Shown here: one piece after another, positions 46,831-59,281 of the stretch
Layout: each line of letters starts with the position of its first letter
How positions within the stretch are numbered: the first letter of the stretch is position 1
Made by a program: the position numbers and the translations under genes
From: Dasypus novemcinctus
Taxonomy: Eukaryota; Chordata; Mammalia; Cingulata; Dasypodidae
Direction of reading: 5' to 3'
Assembly (NCBI RefSeq): GCF_030445035.2
Contig: NC_080704.1
Span: 24,408,499 to 24,472,498 of the forward strand
DNA length: 64,000 nucleotides
The notes under the pieces: model-generated
Databases searched by the model: none
What the model was told of the DNA's origin: nothing
The model's input: the letters and a program-made list of their open reading frames with translations, nothing else

Positions 46831-49800
46831 TCCTGATGTCTTCTTGACGCCATGACCTCTCTCCATTTTCACTGCAGAGCCTAGCAGGCTACCAAACCAT
46901 TGATATTGTTTACACATTATGTCCAAGTCCTCTTGCTCTTTGGCTCTTTTGATCAACTTATTCAAGGCTGCTTTCTTATTTAACTGATATTTACACCCCC
47001 AAATCATGCACAGTTTTGCAATGACTTACATAAACAAGAGTGATGGAAAGCATGGAGTGCTTTGGACCATGGGACTTCCCATGAGGATGTTTTATTGTGG
47101 CTTTCAAAATGTTCTAATAGAGAAAACCTGCTGCTTTTACCAAAATGATAAATTTGGGTCTCATCATCTGTTTTTCTAGCGACACGTATTTTTAAAAAGC
47201 TTTCATGGTGATAATAATCTCGTACATTAATTGTATGTGGAGAGCTAGTAACATTAACCATGTAATGTTATTATCCAGATTTATATTTTGCCTCCCTGGT
47301 TTTATCTCTATGTCATTTTGATGAAAATGTATCTGGAAAATACGCCAGAGGGGGGATATTTGTGCAACTAATTGACGCAGAATGTTTCATAGAATTTCCA
47401 TTAAACATTTTTTTTTTTTGCAGCATCAATACTGTTTCAAAATGGGTACACATGTAGAAAAAACGACAAAAACCACATAGGCCACTTCCCTACCCAGTGA
47501 TGGTCCACCTCCCACTAATTTTTAGAGGGAAAATACCAGAAGTGATTCACTTCCTGAGTTAAAGTAAACATGTATGTTTAGCCAGACACACCTTCAGTAG
47601 AAAATAAATTCAGCTAACTACTACAATTAGAGTTGGATTTTTTTTTTGCCCTCTGTACCTAGAAGCCACCAACAGGCCTCTGTGACCCCCAGGCCTCTGT
47701 GACCCCCCTATAACCTGGTCCTGTCACCTCAGGATACGAGACCCCACTTTCAGCTGGCCAACCACAGTGTTCCTTTGTCTAGAGGCTCTCTATGACACAC
47801 CTGGCCTGCCAGTACAGTGGGCAGCTGCCAAACAAGCATGGGTGGGAGTTGGCGTATCAATACCACAGCTCCCCCACCCCTCAGGTGGGCTCACCCTGAG
47901 GCCCTTGTTCTGAAGGGGCTCCTGGAGCCTCTGCAGCCAGATGAAGTACCAGGCACCCATGGTAGTAACTGTCTTCACAGCCCCCTTTGTGTTGTTTCCC
48001 TGCATTAGCTCAAGTCCCCACGCCCCCCACTGATGCTTCCTTCTCACGCAAATGAGTTACCTTGTCTCAGGTCCGCTCCTGCGGATGGCAAACTAAGACG
48101 GAAACGAGCAAAAAACATTTGCTGTGCTTCCTCTCCTGGACATTGGCCTACATCATGACTTCCGACGCACGTAGCAAAATCTAGATTATGGGGAATAATT
48201 AAATGAATTCAGTCGTTTGAATCATGACTTAAATCACTAGATACATAGATTAATTTTCAATCCTTACTGATTTATTTTTCCTGTAGTGGAACCCTCAATA
48301 CACTCATCACATATAGCCCTCGCTATTGCCCTCAAACATATATGTCAACACTCAACTAGAGCCCTCTGACGGTGCCTTGGGCAGAAGGGACAGTACAACG
48401 CACGGTCCTTCCCTCCAGTGGTGCCTGGCTCTGAGCTGGCTCAGTGCTCTTTGACTACCCATTTCACTGGAGAGTTAGTTTTTAAAAACACATTCAGCCT
48501 TTTTAGTGACTGCTCCTCTTTCTAATACTGCAGCCAGGATTCAGAGGCAGATCTATCTGAGCCCAGAGGCCAAGCCCTTCACCGCGTGCAAAATTGAGGC
48601 TTGGCCATGGCAGATAAGAAGCAGTCGGGCAGGAGGGAGGGCTGGAGGGCAGGCGGTGCTGTGATCATCTCCCCAGAGGAAGGAGAGGGCTGGTGCCTGA
48701 GTCACCCGGGGGCAGGGCCCGGTCACATGTGTGCCGAGACTATGTGACATTTAGAGGTCTCTGGTCACCTCGAGCCAGATTATCTTCTAGTCCTCGCTCC
48801 GCTTCCCCAAATGCACTTGGAAGCTCTCAGGCCTCTTTCCTTACCCTTCAGGAGAAAATAGATGATGAGTGTGGCAGATAGGCTTCCCGGGTGGCAAGGA
48901 AGCCACGGAATCTTCTTGGCTGACCCGGCCTGGAGCTCTGAGGAGCAAGGCCGCCTCTCCCCCTCCCCCCTTCCTCTTTACTACCCCTTATGCAGCAAGA
49001 AAGGCCTGAAGTTTATAAAAGACGTTCTTTGACTTGCCTCTGTTAAGGTCAAGTCACCTCATCGCTCTTCTCCTTCCTCGCAGTGCCCACCTTTCGGGTC
49101 CACCCACCTCACATCTGGGCATCTGCAGAGTTTCCAGTACATCGGTAACCAGACCCACTGCATCAGGCCTCCTGAGGAAGAGTCTGTTGTCCTAGAAATC
49201 GGATTCCCAGAACCACAGCAAGTGATTGCAGCTTATTTACCGGGATCAGAAGTTGGCAACCCACACTGTCCAAGGACCAGAGGCAGTTATATAATCATCC
49301 TTCTGTGGAGACAGTGAGGTCACATGTTTGCCGGGCTAATCGCAGATCAGGGACATGTTTGATTGCAGAGAATGTGCTCGCTGGCCCACGGCTTCATTAC
49401 TGAGTGCCTGAATCAATAGAGCTTTCCAATGTAGGTCTTGCCTAATGGTGCGTCTGTTCAAGATCAGGGCCTCCGCGCAGCCTCTAAACAGAAGGTCTGG
49501 GGGACACTGCCGGCCATTGCCACCACTGTTCCCGGTGACCTTTGGTCGAAACACATGCCAATTCCCACGGGTTAGCTCCTAGCCAGCAGGAGGCGTTCCT
49601 GTTTTCATCCAGGGCCACATGGAACGAAGGACTCCAGGGCGGTAAATGTCAGCAAAGCCCCGGGGGCAGCATGTTCCCCGAAGAAATTGATGCCACACTC
49701 TTTTTGGTACATTTGCAGCCAGGGGTCCATAGCCAGCCATGAGGCCTCCAGGGCAGCAGAGAGGGCTGGCTCCCTTCCCGCATGCTGGTAAAGAAAATAC

Positions 49801-49904
49801 GCTGAGGGAAGTGAGCACGCCATAAGCAAAGCAGAGCCAAAGAGATGACACTTTGGGTTCCCAGCGGTGGCCTGGGATCTAACTCCAGATGTTGGTACCC
49901 AGAG
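46831..49904. other. Repeat-poor single-copy intergenic DNA
   Basis: No gene, RNA or clear repeat was recognised over 3 kb. 48400-49000 is moderately GC-rich. Confidence 0.45.
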
Positions 49905-49912
49905 GCTCTCTT

Positions 49913-50330
49913 TTTTCTTTTTTTTTTTTTAATTTATTTATTTACGTGCCCCCTTCCCCTCTTCCTGCCCTGCTTTTTTTTTTTTTTATGCTGTCTGTGT
50001 TGTTTATTTTTTCTCCTCTAGGATTCACTGGGATTCGATCCTGGAGACCTTTGATGGGGAGAGAGGTTCCCTGTCAATTGTGCCACCTCAGTTCCTGGTT
50101 TCTGCTGCACTTCACCTTGACTCTCCCCTTGTCTCTCTTCTGATGCATCATCATCTTGCTGTGTGACTCACTTGCACAGGCACTGGCTCACCACGCGGGT
50201 ACTAGCGCGGGCACTGGCTTGCCACGCAGGCCTGCTTTTTCTCTTCTTTTTCACCAGGAGGCCCCAGAGATTGAACCCAGGTCCTCCCATATCGTAGGCA
50301 GAAGCTCTATCACTTGAGCCACATCTAGCA
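49913..50330 (-). mobile_element. Dimeric tRNA-derived SINE, minus strand
   Basis: Same architecture as 17678-18138, with an outer unit at the right end (AGATTGAACCCAGGTCCTCC on plus) and an inner unit (GGGATTCGATCCTGG on plus, then GTCAATTGTGCCACCTCAGT). GCTCTCTT at 49905-49912 and 50331-50338 is a probable duplication. Confidence 0.85.
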
Positions 50331-50338
50331 GCTCTCTT

Positions 50339-53300
50339 CTTAGGGAACACCTCTCCCAGCCAATCCCTTCTTCTGGCTTCCCCACCCTGTGTGGTTCACT
50401 TGGATTCCAAATGGAGCAGCCACCCTGCCCCCTCCCGGGTCATCAGCTTCCCAACCGAGATGCTTGTCAGTGAGATCAATCCTTGGGGGAAAAAAAGTCT
50501 GATATTTTGGGGTTTCTTTCTTTCTTTGCTTGTCAGGACTTCAGGAGTCTTGGTGTCTGCACTATCGTTATTTTATCACTAGGGACAGCTATTGTTACTG
50601 CCTGTGTCCTCATCTGTAAATTTAAGTAAATGCAACATGCCATTTTAAAGAAGTGATGATAAACTCAGGTCCACCAGATAATTTGGGAACGCTCAGCAAA
50701 GGACTCAGCTCCAATTCTCAGTGGAAATTTCCATGCCCAGATGGGCTGATGGCCTCCTAGAAGTGCCGAGGTCTCGCTTGGCCTCCTGGGATGGTCGTCA
50801 CCTCGCACTAAATGCAGACTGCATGAGGAGGGGGCGGATTACCTGTGCCCAAGAATCTTCCTGTGGATGGCCAGAGCCAGAAGACCCAGTATAAAACAAA
50901 GCAGAGCAAAGCTATAAATAAAGAGCATGGACTTCCCTTTTTGCTTTGCCTGAAGCTCGCCATTAGCTGTAAAGCAATGAGGCATGAGTGGGTGAGGGGG
51001 TGAATGTTGGTGTCTTCCAAAATGCTTCTGGAAGGAAATTCCTCCAGGACCCTGCCTTGTTGTAGGGGCTTGTGCAATATTCAGGAGAAACAACAGTTTC
51101 CAGAGAAGTCTAGAAATCTCGTGCAGTGCGTGTCGACCATACCTCCCACACGCTGTGGGCCCCCATTTTGTTAGATAAAGTAAAATCCTGCCCACGCCTC
51201 CCGACCTGTCACTCCTCCCAACTTGCAGTGTTTGGTTTCAGAGTACAGACTTGCTTTTCCTTTGCAGCCCCTTGCAGGCCTCTGAAGCAAAGGGCAAAGC
51301 CGCCTTTCTCTCTGGAATCTGCATCTTGACTACATCCTTCCCGAGCCAGATAAACATCTGATCATCAAAAAAAAAAAAAAGAGGCTTATTATCTGATACT
51401 GCCCATTTCTCCTATTCAATGGTGCCACTGAGTTATTTTGCACGGGAGAAGTCAGTTGTAATGGAATTCGTTTTTTGCCTTTAATAAACAAGCATAGGGT
51501 TGAAGGATATGAGGCCAAGTGCATCCCAGAAGCTGAAAATGGTTGCTTAACGGAGGCTGGTTTTCTTTCTGTTTAAGTGATGACGTAGCCAAGGCAGCAA
51601 TCCTATCATATGGCTGAATCCCCTTTTACATTCAGCATGTGTATTATTTTTTTTGACAGTGTGATTTGCCCTCAGTACAGGATCTAAGCAGGTTTGACTG
51701 TTTGCTTAGAGAAAAAATACCAAAACCCATCCATGAGCTCGAAGAGTTTTCTTCACTTAGCCACATGCTGCCAGTTTGCTTTGTCCCCGAGCGGATGCCC
51801 TGCATGGTTCATTGAATGAATACATAATGACGTCCGAATGTTATGATAATATAGCCTCTCCTTCTGAGGAGCACAGAGATTTCATTAATGGCATCTAAGA
51901 CAAAGAACTAGCTGTGGGCCACATTAATGGGTGCATTCCGCCTCCTGTTAAAATCCCAAAGGAGCTTCAGTCCCCAAGTTAAAAGCAGTTTCTATTGAAA
52001 GCTAGATTGCAAAGCAATGTCGTAATGGCACACACCTTCAAAGGAAACCGGTTTTCACCAACAGTCTTTGAATTCATTTCAGTCCTGTCTTCCTTCCCCC
52101 TGGAACTTGCTTTTATGTCTTATCTGGGAGAGGGATCCCTAATTCTAGGTCAGCCCCAGAATACAGGTGAGGGGATTCCAGTGGGTGGTCCTTCAAGTTC
52201 ATAGCATTTCTTGAATGGACCTGATGATAATGGGAGACTTTTTGTAAATCCTCTGATTACTCTAGTTAAAAACAAGGACTTTATTCAGGTAACATCATCC
52301 ACCCCCAGCCCCATGCCCTGGGCCTGACTTTTAAAACTCTATTGTGTCATTCAGTTACTCAGTAAGCCAATTTGGACACAAAGCTAATCACCTCCCAATG
52401 TGTGGGCTTGACATGTAAAGATCATAAAAGCTTAGTGATTGAGATGATTGCAAAGCGCCTTGCCTTTCCTGAGGCCTTCTGCTCCAAAGGAAGAAGCTTC
52501 TCCAGGGTCAGGGTCAAAGTGAAGCCTGTGGGGTTTTCTCCTTTCACTCCTGCCTCAATCCCGATATAGTAAAATCCAGTGTGTGGGGAGGGAGAGGGGT
52601 GAGTGTGTGTGTGTGTGTGTAAGGGGTGGGGTGTTTGAAGCAAATAATTTTAGGGGTGAATTTCCTGTGTTGCTATGTGCATAGATCCTGGCGCTAAGCA
52701 GGCACCCAGGAAGTGTGAGGGAGTGAGTGCACTCGTATCATTCTAGAACACATACACTCAAAGCTCCTTACCTTCCAGCAGAGAACCTGACAGCTGTGTC
52801 CGCTAAAAATGGGTATTGTGCCTTATGCTTTGCTTCCTCCAACCGGTGGCATTTCCAGTTTTTCTCTCTCCTACAGAATCTTCAACTACCTGTACCTTGT
52901 TTTTCTGGCATGGAAAAGTTGCATGATAATTGGTTGTTTACAAGCCTAATACAAGATGAATAATGCAGTTTCAATGCAACATATGGGTTTTTAAAGAGCC
53001 ATTTAGCGTGAAATGTGTGAATTTTTCAATTAGAACTTCATTGAAAGCAAAGACTCTTGTCTTTTCCTATATTGCACTATATGTGCTATTCAGTGGGTGA
53101 TAGAATGGGGAACTTCCTAAATTTTGTATACAGAGAACTTGAGTCTCAAGAAAATAAAACGTGTGAAATTTAAAACTCTCAACAAAATCCACCGAATCTG
53201 TCTAATGATTTCAGTCTGTATTATGCTGAGAATAGGACTTGGCAGACAGCATCCTAAGATGAAGACAGATTTCATAACGCTAAACCAGAATTTAATTTTG

Positions 53301-53421
53301 AAACTGAACATGGATAACGTATATTTAAACAAAGTGAACGCTGAGGTAAATTCTCTAACCCCAACTACCCCAGTTGGGAAGTAGTCGGGTAGCGTGGGGC
53401 AACCCAGTGGCATTTCACTTA
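50339..53421. other. Repeat-poor single-copy intergenic DNA
   Basis: No gene was recognised. A (GT)n run is at 52602-52620 and an A15 run near 51366-51380. The AT-rich stretch 51540-52100, with several TAAT-core motifs, is a candidate conserved non-coding element. Confidence 0.45.
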
Positions 53422-53431
53422 GAATCTGTTT

Positions 53432-53575
53432 CGTTGTTGTTGTTGCTGTTTAAGATTTATTTTTTATTTCTCTCCCCTTCCCCCCGCCCCAGTTGTCTGC
53501 TTTCTGTGTCCATTCACTGTGTGTTCTTCTGTGTCCGCTTGTATTCTTGTCAGCGGCATCAAGAATCTGTGTTTC
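53432..53575 (-). mobile_element. DAS-type SINE, tail-side part, split by L1
   Basis: The T-rich tail side and CTGTGTCCATTCACTGTGTG segment end at AAGAATCTGTGTTTC (53561-53575), where an L1 is inserted. The remainder is at 56485-56774. Confidence 0.9.
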
Positions 53576-56469
53576 CATGTGATAACATGGATGAATCTTG
53601 AGAACCTTATGTTGAGTGAAGCAACCCAGACATTGAAGGACAAATACTACATGACCTCAATGATATGAAATAAACAAGCTGCCCTAGATAGCAAGAGACT
53701 GAACGATAGGCTTACAGGAAATCGGAGGGTGGAGGAAGGATATGAGCCGATGTCTGCAGGGGGGGAATTTAAGACGAGATGGTGGTAAGTATGAACACAA
53801 AGAAGAGATAAAATGGGGGCAAGGGGTTGCCTTTGGTTGGGGCTTTACGGGTTTGAGGGTGGCTGGGGAGGGATGGTTGGGTAACGTTGCCCAAAAGTGG
53901 GGGGAGGGAGGGGGAGCATACGAACACAGGAGAGGGTCAGGAGGTGGTGGAGAGTAAAATGCCGAGAAAATCATATCAAAATATAATAAAGAGGGTTACC
54001 TGTTTAGAATGCTCGGAGGAGAGGGTCTGATGCAGGACGGGCTCCTGGGGAATGTCTAAATGCTCATTCTGCCAGAGTGGGTGACACCATGGGGTAAAAT
54101 CCCAAGTAGTGAGAGTGGGGGTGGACCCACATCCTGGGGAGGACTAATGCCACCAAATAGAGGGAACTGTATCCCTCGAGAGAAAGGGTGGCTCCCAGGG
54201 CATTGGGGCAGTTGAGCAAGTTAGGCCCTGAACACTATTCCATCTATTTCTGGAAGTGGCTCCTCAGGAAACGAAGGTTGGCTGTCACTGTGGGCACCAA
54301 GGTGGAAGGGAAAATGGACGTTAAATGTGTGGAACCAAAGTAAAAGGGGGGCAAGAGAGGAGTTGTTTGAGAGTACACAAGGATGGATATAAAACATGTA
54401 ATATTACACCATAACATATAGGAGATGACAGACTGATAATGTAAACCATAATGTAAAACATAGGATAACTAAAAATGTAAAGAACTGTGTATCCTAAAGT
54501 ATGCACCATAATGTAAGCACAGATATTACCTTGTTAGAAAGCTAATATCTCAGACTCTGTACATCACCTTAAGTAAATATGATGTGAAAAGGGTGTAAGA
54601 GTATAGCTGTGGAAGGAAAAAGGTTTTGTGGTGGATGTATGGGAGTGCTGTATATTATATATATGCATTGCTGTGGTCTAGGACTCCTGTGAAGAAATGC
54701 TGAATAATTAGGGGGGGGGGGGGGGGGAAAAAAAAAGGATAGGATGTGGAATTTTTTCAAGTCAACATTCTTTATCTAAGTTCTTTATCTAACTTTATCC
54801 AAGTTCTTTATCCATCCTTTAAACCCATCGCTATATACCATTCCCTAGTAAGGGACCATGACATTATATTGGGCTTCAAATTTCGGGGAGTTCTGGACCA
54901 CAGAGTGTTTCAACAATGGCAATGGAGGGATACTGGTATGGGATACCAATGACAGGTGATATATGGCTGACAGGGAGCTGTACAGAACATATGTCCAGGG
55001 GGCATGGTAATGATTGGATATACTCATAATGGCAACAATTAAAAACCACAGCAGGGGGGGTACTGGGTTCCTGGCCAGTGGTGCTCTGTCGCGGTCCCTA
55101 GGGGAGCAGCGACAGTCTCCCAGGTACAGCGGCGGGGACCTGGAGGGAGTGAGGGTTCAACAGTGAGCCCCTGATGCTAATGACTATGCTTGTGAGCTGA
55201 TAAACCTAAAATAAGAACAAGGCCTAGAGCAACATTGTGCCTGGGAATTTCCTCCTGTCAGCCTTCATGTTACTCAAATGTGGCCAGTCTCGAAGCCAAA
55301 CTCAGCATGTAAATGCAATGCCTTCCCTCCAGCGTGGGACATGACACCTGGGGATGAGCCTCCCTGGCAACGAGGGACCACTATCAAATACCAACTGATG
55401 ATGCAACTGGAAAAGGACCTTATACGGAAAGTTCAATGCGGATCAGCAGAATATCCATGTCTACATAAAATAACATGACTTTAAAATGCTGTTTGACCTA
55501 AAGTAAGGGGGAAATGGAAAGGAGAAATGAGTTTATATGGCTACGAGTTTCTAAAAAAGAGTCTGGAGGCTGGCAGAAGGATTGCCTTCATGCACAACTG
55601 AGCAGAGTCAGAGAGACAGATAAAGCAGATACAACCCCCAGATATTGGTTCCTTTGAAGGCTAAAGAGACCCATGAGAGTTATGGCCATGGCCGATGGGG
55701 TTAACTACCAGGGCAGATGGCCCCTCTTTGGAAATGGTGTTTATGTGTGATGAATCTGGACTCAGATGGGATCTCCCTTCATAAGACTTTCATGCTAATG
55801 TGCTGGAGGTGCAGTTAACGTTGGGATTTAAGATATATTTAGGGGATTTTAATCTCTGGACTGACAATGTGATAGCCAGGTCCTGAACCTCAACAGACTC
55901 CAGCACCTACAATCTGATTTATTGGACTTACCGCACTCAGCTAAGATGGAGTTGAAGAAGGACAATCACCACACCATGGAGCCTAGAGTGATTACAACTG
56001 AAAATGGGAGGATTGCATCCAGCATCCATGTGGAATTTGAGCCTCCTCTTGACATAGAGGTGCAATGGACACAACCAATCCAATGTCCACATAGAAGAGG
56101 TGGTATTGGATTGAGAAAAGTGGACATGGTGGACGATGGGTATGGGGAAAGGCAGGAAGAGATGAGAGGTGGAGGTGTCTTTGGGACATGGAGCTGCCCT
56201 GGATGGTGCTTCAGAGGCAATCACCGGACATTGTAAATCCTCACAGGGCCCACTGGATGGAATGGGGGAGAGTATGGGCCATGATGTGGACCATTGACTA
56301 TGAGGTGCAGAGGTGCCCAAAGATGTACTTACCAAATCCAATGGATGTGTCATGATGATGGGAACGAATGTTGTTGGGGGGGGAGAGGGGGGGGTGGGGG
56401 AGCGGGGTTGAATGGGACCTCACATATATATTTTTGATGTAATATTATTACAAAGTCAATAAAAAAAAA
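53576..56469 (+). mobile_element. 2.9-kb L1 insertion consisting of 3'UTR only
   Basis: The insertion starts at the point where old L1 3'UTRs begin (GATAACATGGATGAATCTTG, then GACATTGAAGGACAAATACT) and continues for 2.9 kb without ORF2. It ends with GGCCCACTGGATGGAATGGG, a G-rich tract (56373-56406), GGGACCTCACATATATATTT and AATAAAAAAAAAAA. It is flanked by a perfect 15-bp duplication AAGAATCTGTGTTTC (53561-53575 and 56470-56484). A G17A9 run is at 54711-54736. Confidence 0.9.
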
Positions 56470-56484
56470 AAGAATCTGTGTTTC

Positions 56485-56774
56485 TTTTTGTTGTTGTTGC
56501 ATCATCTTGTTGTGTCAGCTCTCAGTGTGTGCAGCACCATTCTTGGGCAGGCTGCACTTTCTTTCGCACTGGGCAGCTCTCCTTATAGGGCACACTCCTT
56601 GCACATGGGTCTCCCCTACGCGGGGCACAGCTTGCATGGCATGGCACTCCTTGCACGCATCACCACTGTGTGTGGGCCAGCTCATCACACCGGTCAGGAG
56701 GCTCCGGGTTTGAACCCTGGACCTCCCATGTGGTAGGCGGATGCTCTATCCGTTGAGCCAATTCCACTTCCCTT
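56485..56774 (-). mobile_element. DAS-type SINE, head-side part, split by L1
   Basis: It carries the tRNA-like head at the right end (minus GGGAAGTGGAATTGGCTCAA, B box GGTTTGAACCCTGG on plus). The host element duplication is GAATCTGTTT (53422-53431) and GAATCTATTT (56775-56784). Confidence 0.9.
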
Positions 56775-57009
56775 GAATCTATTTTGATGATACACAATTA
56801 GGTAGACATGTTCTGTTCTTATTGCAATTACCCCCCACATATGCGTATATCAGAATGCACTCACCAGGGTGTACCCTGGCCCAGCCAGATGCCTGGGACA
56901 GGTGGCCACATGGGCTCTCCTTCAGAACAACCTAAACCATCAGGCACCACTGAGTCTGCAGCCAGTCAGGTGTGTGCCCTCTTAGTTCTGCTTTTGGAAA
57001 ACAAGCTCT

Positions 57010-57401
57010 GGGAAACGGACTTTGGCCCAGTGGTTAGGGCATCCGTCAAGCACATGGGAGGTCCACAGTTCAAGCCCCGGGCCTCCTTGACCCGTGTGCA
57101 GCTGGCCCATGTGCAGTGCTGATGTGCGCAAGGAGTGCCATGCCACACACAGGGGTGTCCCCCACATAGGCAGGGGTGTCCCCGCATAGGGGAGCCCCAC
57201 GCGCAAGGAGTGCGTCCCGTAAGGAGAGCCACCCAGCGCGAAAGAAAGTGCAGCCTGCCCAGGAATGGCGCCGCACACACTTCCCATGCCGCTGACGACA
57301 ACAGAAGCGGACAAAGAAACAAGACGCAGCAAAAAGACTCAGAGAACAGACAACCGGGGGAGGGGAGGGAAATTAAATAAATAAATAAATTTTTAAAAAA
57401 A
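57010..57401 (+). mobile_element. DAS-type SINE, plus strand
   Basis: Head GGAAACGGACTTTGGCCCAG, B box AGTTCAAGCCCC, CACTTCCCATGCCGCTGACG and an AAATAAATAAAT tail. A perfect 13-bp duplication GAAAACAAGCTCT is at 56997-57009 and 57402-57414. A 19-20 bp internal duplication of CAGGGGTGTCCCC lies at 57158-57185. Confidence 0.95.
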
Positions 57402-57414
57402 GAAAACAAGCTCT

Positions 57415-58106
57415 ATGATCCGGCACTACAACCGAGTCATTTATCCATGGGATGTTTAGAAGTCCATCTGATATTTTGAAATGGCATGCTCCGAAGTAAA
57501 AATGAAAGTCATTTAGCTTGAGAAATGTGTTGAGTGGACTCTGCCTACCAGGTAGGTGGCACACTTGCCTTTAGAACAGTGTGGTCACTGTAACCTGTGG
57601 CCCCAAACCTTCATATTTTGAAGTTGCCTTCACATTTCAGAAGATCATACACCCCTAGACAGCCACGGGTAAATATTTTTGGTTTATGAGAGTGCTAGAT
57701 ATTGATTAAATGTACAAAGAGACTTTCTTAGCAGGAGGAGACACAATCCATCTTTCTTAAGACAGTTAAGGTATGATCTGCCCTGCTCTTTGGTTCTGAT
57801 TTCTAGCTTTATTTTATCATGCCTTATAATGAACTCGATTCTTCTGAGTGAGAGGAATCCGTGAGCCCTTCTGGAAGTAAAATGTACTCATCATCAAGAT
57901 CATCCCTTAGGGGAGACTATCAACGATACCCAGTTCCTGGGGCAAAATTTAACTTCATGTGCAAGGATTAACCAGCTATATTTTTACCCATAGTATCTGA
58001 TAATTCAGAAAGAGAAGTGCCCCCTTTGGCAATGTGGGATTTGGCTAGCTCATTTCTGTTAGGGAATATATAACCATCTGAACATATGACAATTAATTTA
58101 GTCTAG
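57415..58106. other. Single-copy DNA downstream of SMPX
   Basis: No gene or clear repeat was recognised; AT-rich, lying just beyond the predicted SMPX cleavage site. Confidence 0.45.
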
Positions 58107-58545
58107 ATTCACATTTTACATTTACTCAAATATTTATTTGAACTCATAAAAAGGTTGTTGACATAATTTTTAAGGTGAGGAACTAAAATGCAGTCCAAAT
58201 ATTGACCAAAATATTGTGGGAAGTAGTTTATAGAACTTTTAGTAAGAATCACTGTTCTGTACATTTCCATATCTCTCACCATAAAATCACAGCTCTCCTC
58301 CAAGCCACACCCTCCAAATGGTGACTTCACGGGCTGACTTGTTCTACAAGGTGCCAAAAATGAAGATAAGTTAAATTAAGAAATGCAGCCAGCTCTAAGG
58401 AAGAGATATAAATGTACAAATAGGACATTTCTTCTAGAGTCTACAGCATTCTGGAGTTCATAATCTTCATACAAATATATAAAACGTTTAGAGAGCTCTG
58501 TTCATTTGAATCCATTCTTCTCCTCTTCAAGTCTTCACATCAAAC
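58107..58545 (-). other. SMPX: Last exon of SMPX (3'UTR only)
   Basis: SMPX encodes a small muscle-specific protein of about 88 residues; its last exon is untranslated. On the minus strand a splice acceptor with pyrimidine tract (GTATTTCTTTTGCAG, 58560-58546) precedes GTTTGATGTGAAGACTTG, and the exon runs through CATTTATATCTCTTCCTTAG and TTTTGGTCAATATTTGGACT to AATAAATATTTGAGTAAATG, with cleavage expected near 58110. The wording is close to the SMPX 3'UTR I know from other mammals, and the position, about 53 kb beyond KLHL34 on the same strand, matches the conserved gene order. The coding exons are not in the window; the intron before this exon is long. An 82-codon open frame inside it (58357-58109) is not conserved protein and is ignored. 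Confidence 0.75.
58133..58138 (-). terminator. SMPX: Poly(A) signal of SMPX
   Basis: AATAAA on the minus strand near the end of the predicted last exon, followed by T/G-containing sequence. Confidence 0.7.
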
Positions 58546-58849
58546 CTGCAAAAGAAATACCAAAGGTATACTATCATGAGATAGTTTTCATTTAGGGACA
58601 GCTTGTAAATCCTTATCAGAGGTACAAGACAAAATTCAAAAACCCCATTTTGACTTGGAAACTTCAGTCTCTCAATTCATTCTCTCAATGTGTAGAAGCT
58701 GTGACTGTCAACTTTGGCTCTAGTGATTTGAATAATTCCAAACTCAATCAGGATGGCTCCCTTAGGAAGGATTAAGGTATAATGCTAATCTTAGGATTAT
58801 GAATTGCAAAACCATGACTGCCTGTGGTTAATGCCCATGAAGGGTTCCA

Positions 58850-59275
58850 ATTCCTCACCCCTCCCTACGGCCACACCCACTGCCATGCAGTTTCCTACCT
58901 AGCTTTGCGTTGCTACCTCATGCCTGAGTTTGGTTGTGTGATTTGCTTGGGCCAGTGGAATGAGGCCAGTGGCTGACATGCCAGTTCTGACTCTAAGCCT
59001 CAAGAGGGATCAGAGGTTTTTGCTTACTCTCTTCTACCTCTGCCATTGTCATAAGAAGGATGAGAAACACTCAGAGCAGAGTCACCTCAGCTAAAGTGCC
59101 CAGGCTAGAGCAGAGTCCTCTCCCCCACCACCACCCCACGAACCTGCAGATGCAAGAGTGAGCCAAGTCAAGATCAGCTGAGCCACAAACACATGAGCTA
59201 TCATAATAAAATATTTTGTTTTAAGCCATTGGATTTGGGGTGATTTTTATGTGGCAATAGCTAAGTGATATGGTA
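58850..59275 (+). repeat. Possible old LTR-like repeat
   Basis: GTGATTTGCTTGGGCCAGTG and AATATTTTGTTTTAAGCCAT, with a TGGATTTGGGGTG end, are typical phrases of old mammalian LTRs. The family is uncertain. Confidence 0.4.
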
Positions 59276-59281
59276 ACCTTT

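Noticed and set aside
53684-53974. 96-codon minus-strand frame rich in Pro and Ser
   Set aside because: It is antisense to the purine-rich L1 3'UTR; low complexity explains it.
58109-58357. 82-codon minus-strand open frame near SMPX
   Set aside because: It lies within the untranslated last exon and overlaps the poly(A) signal; SMPX protein does not match it.
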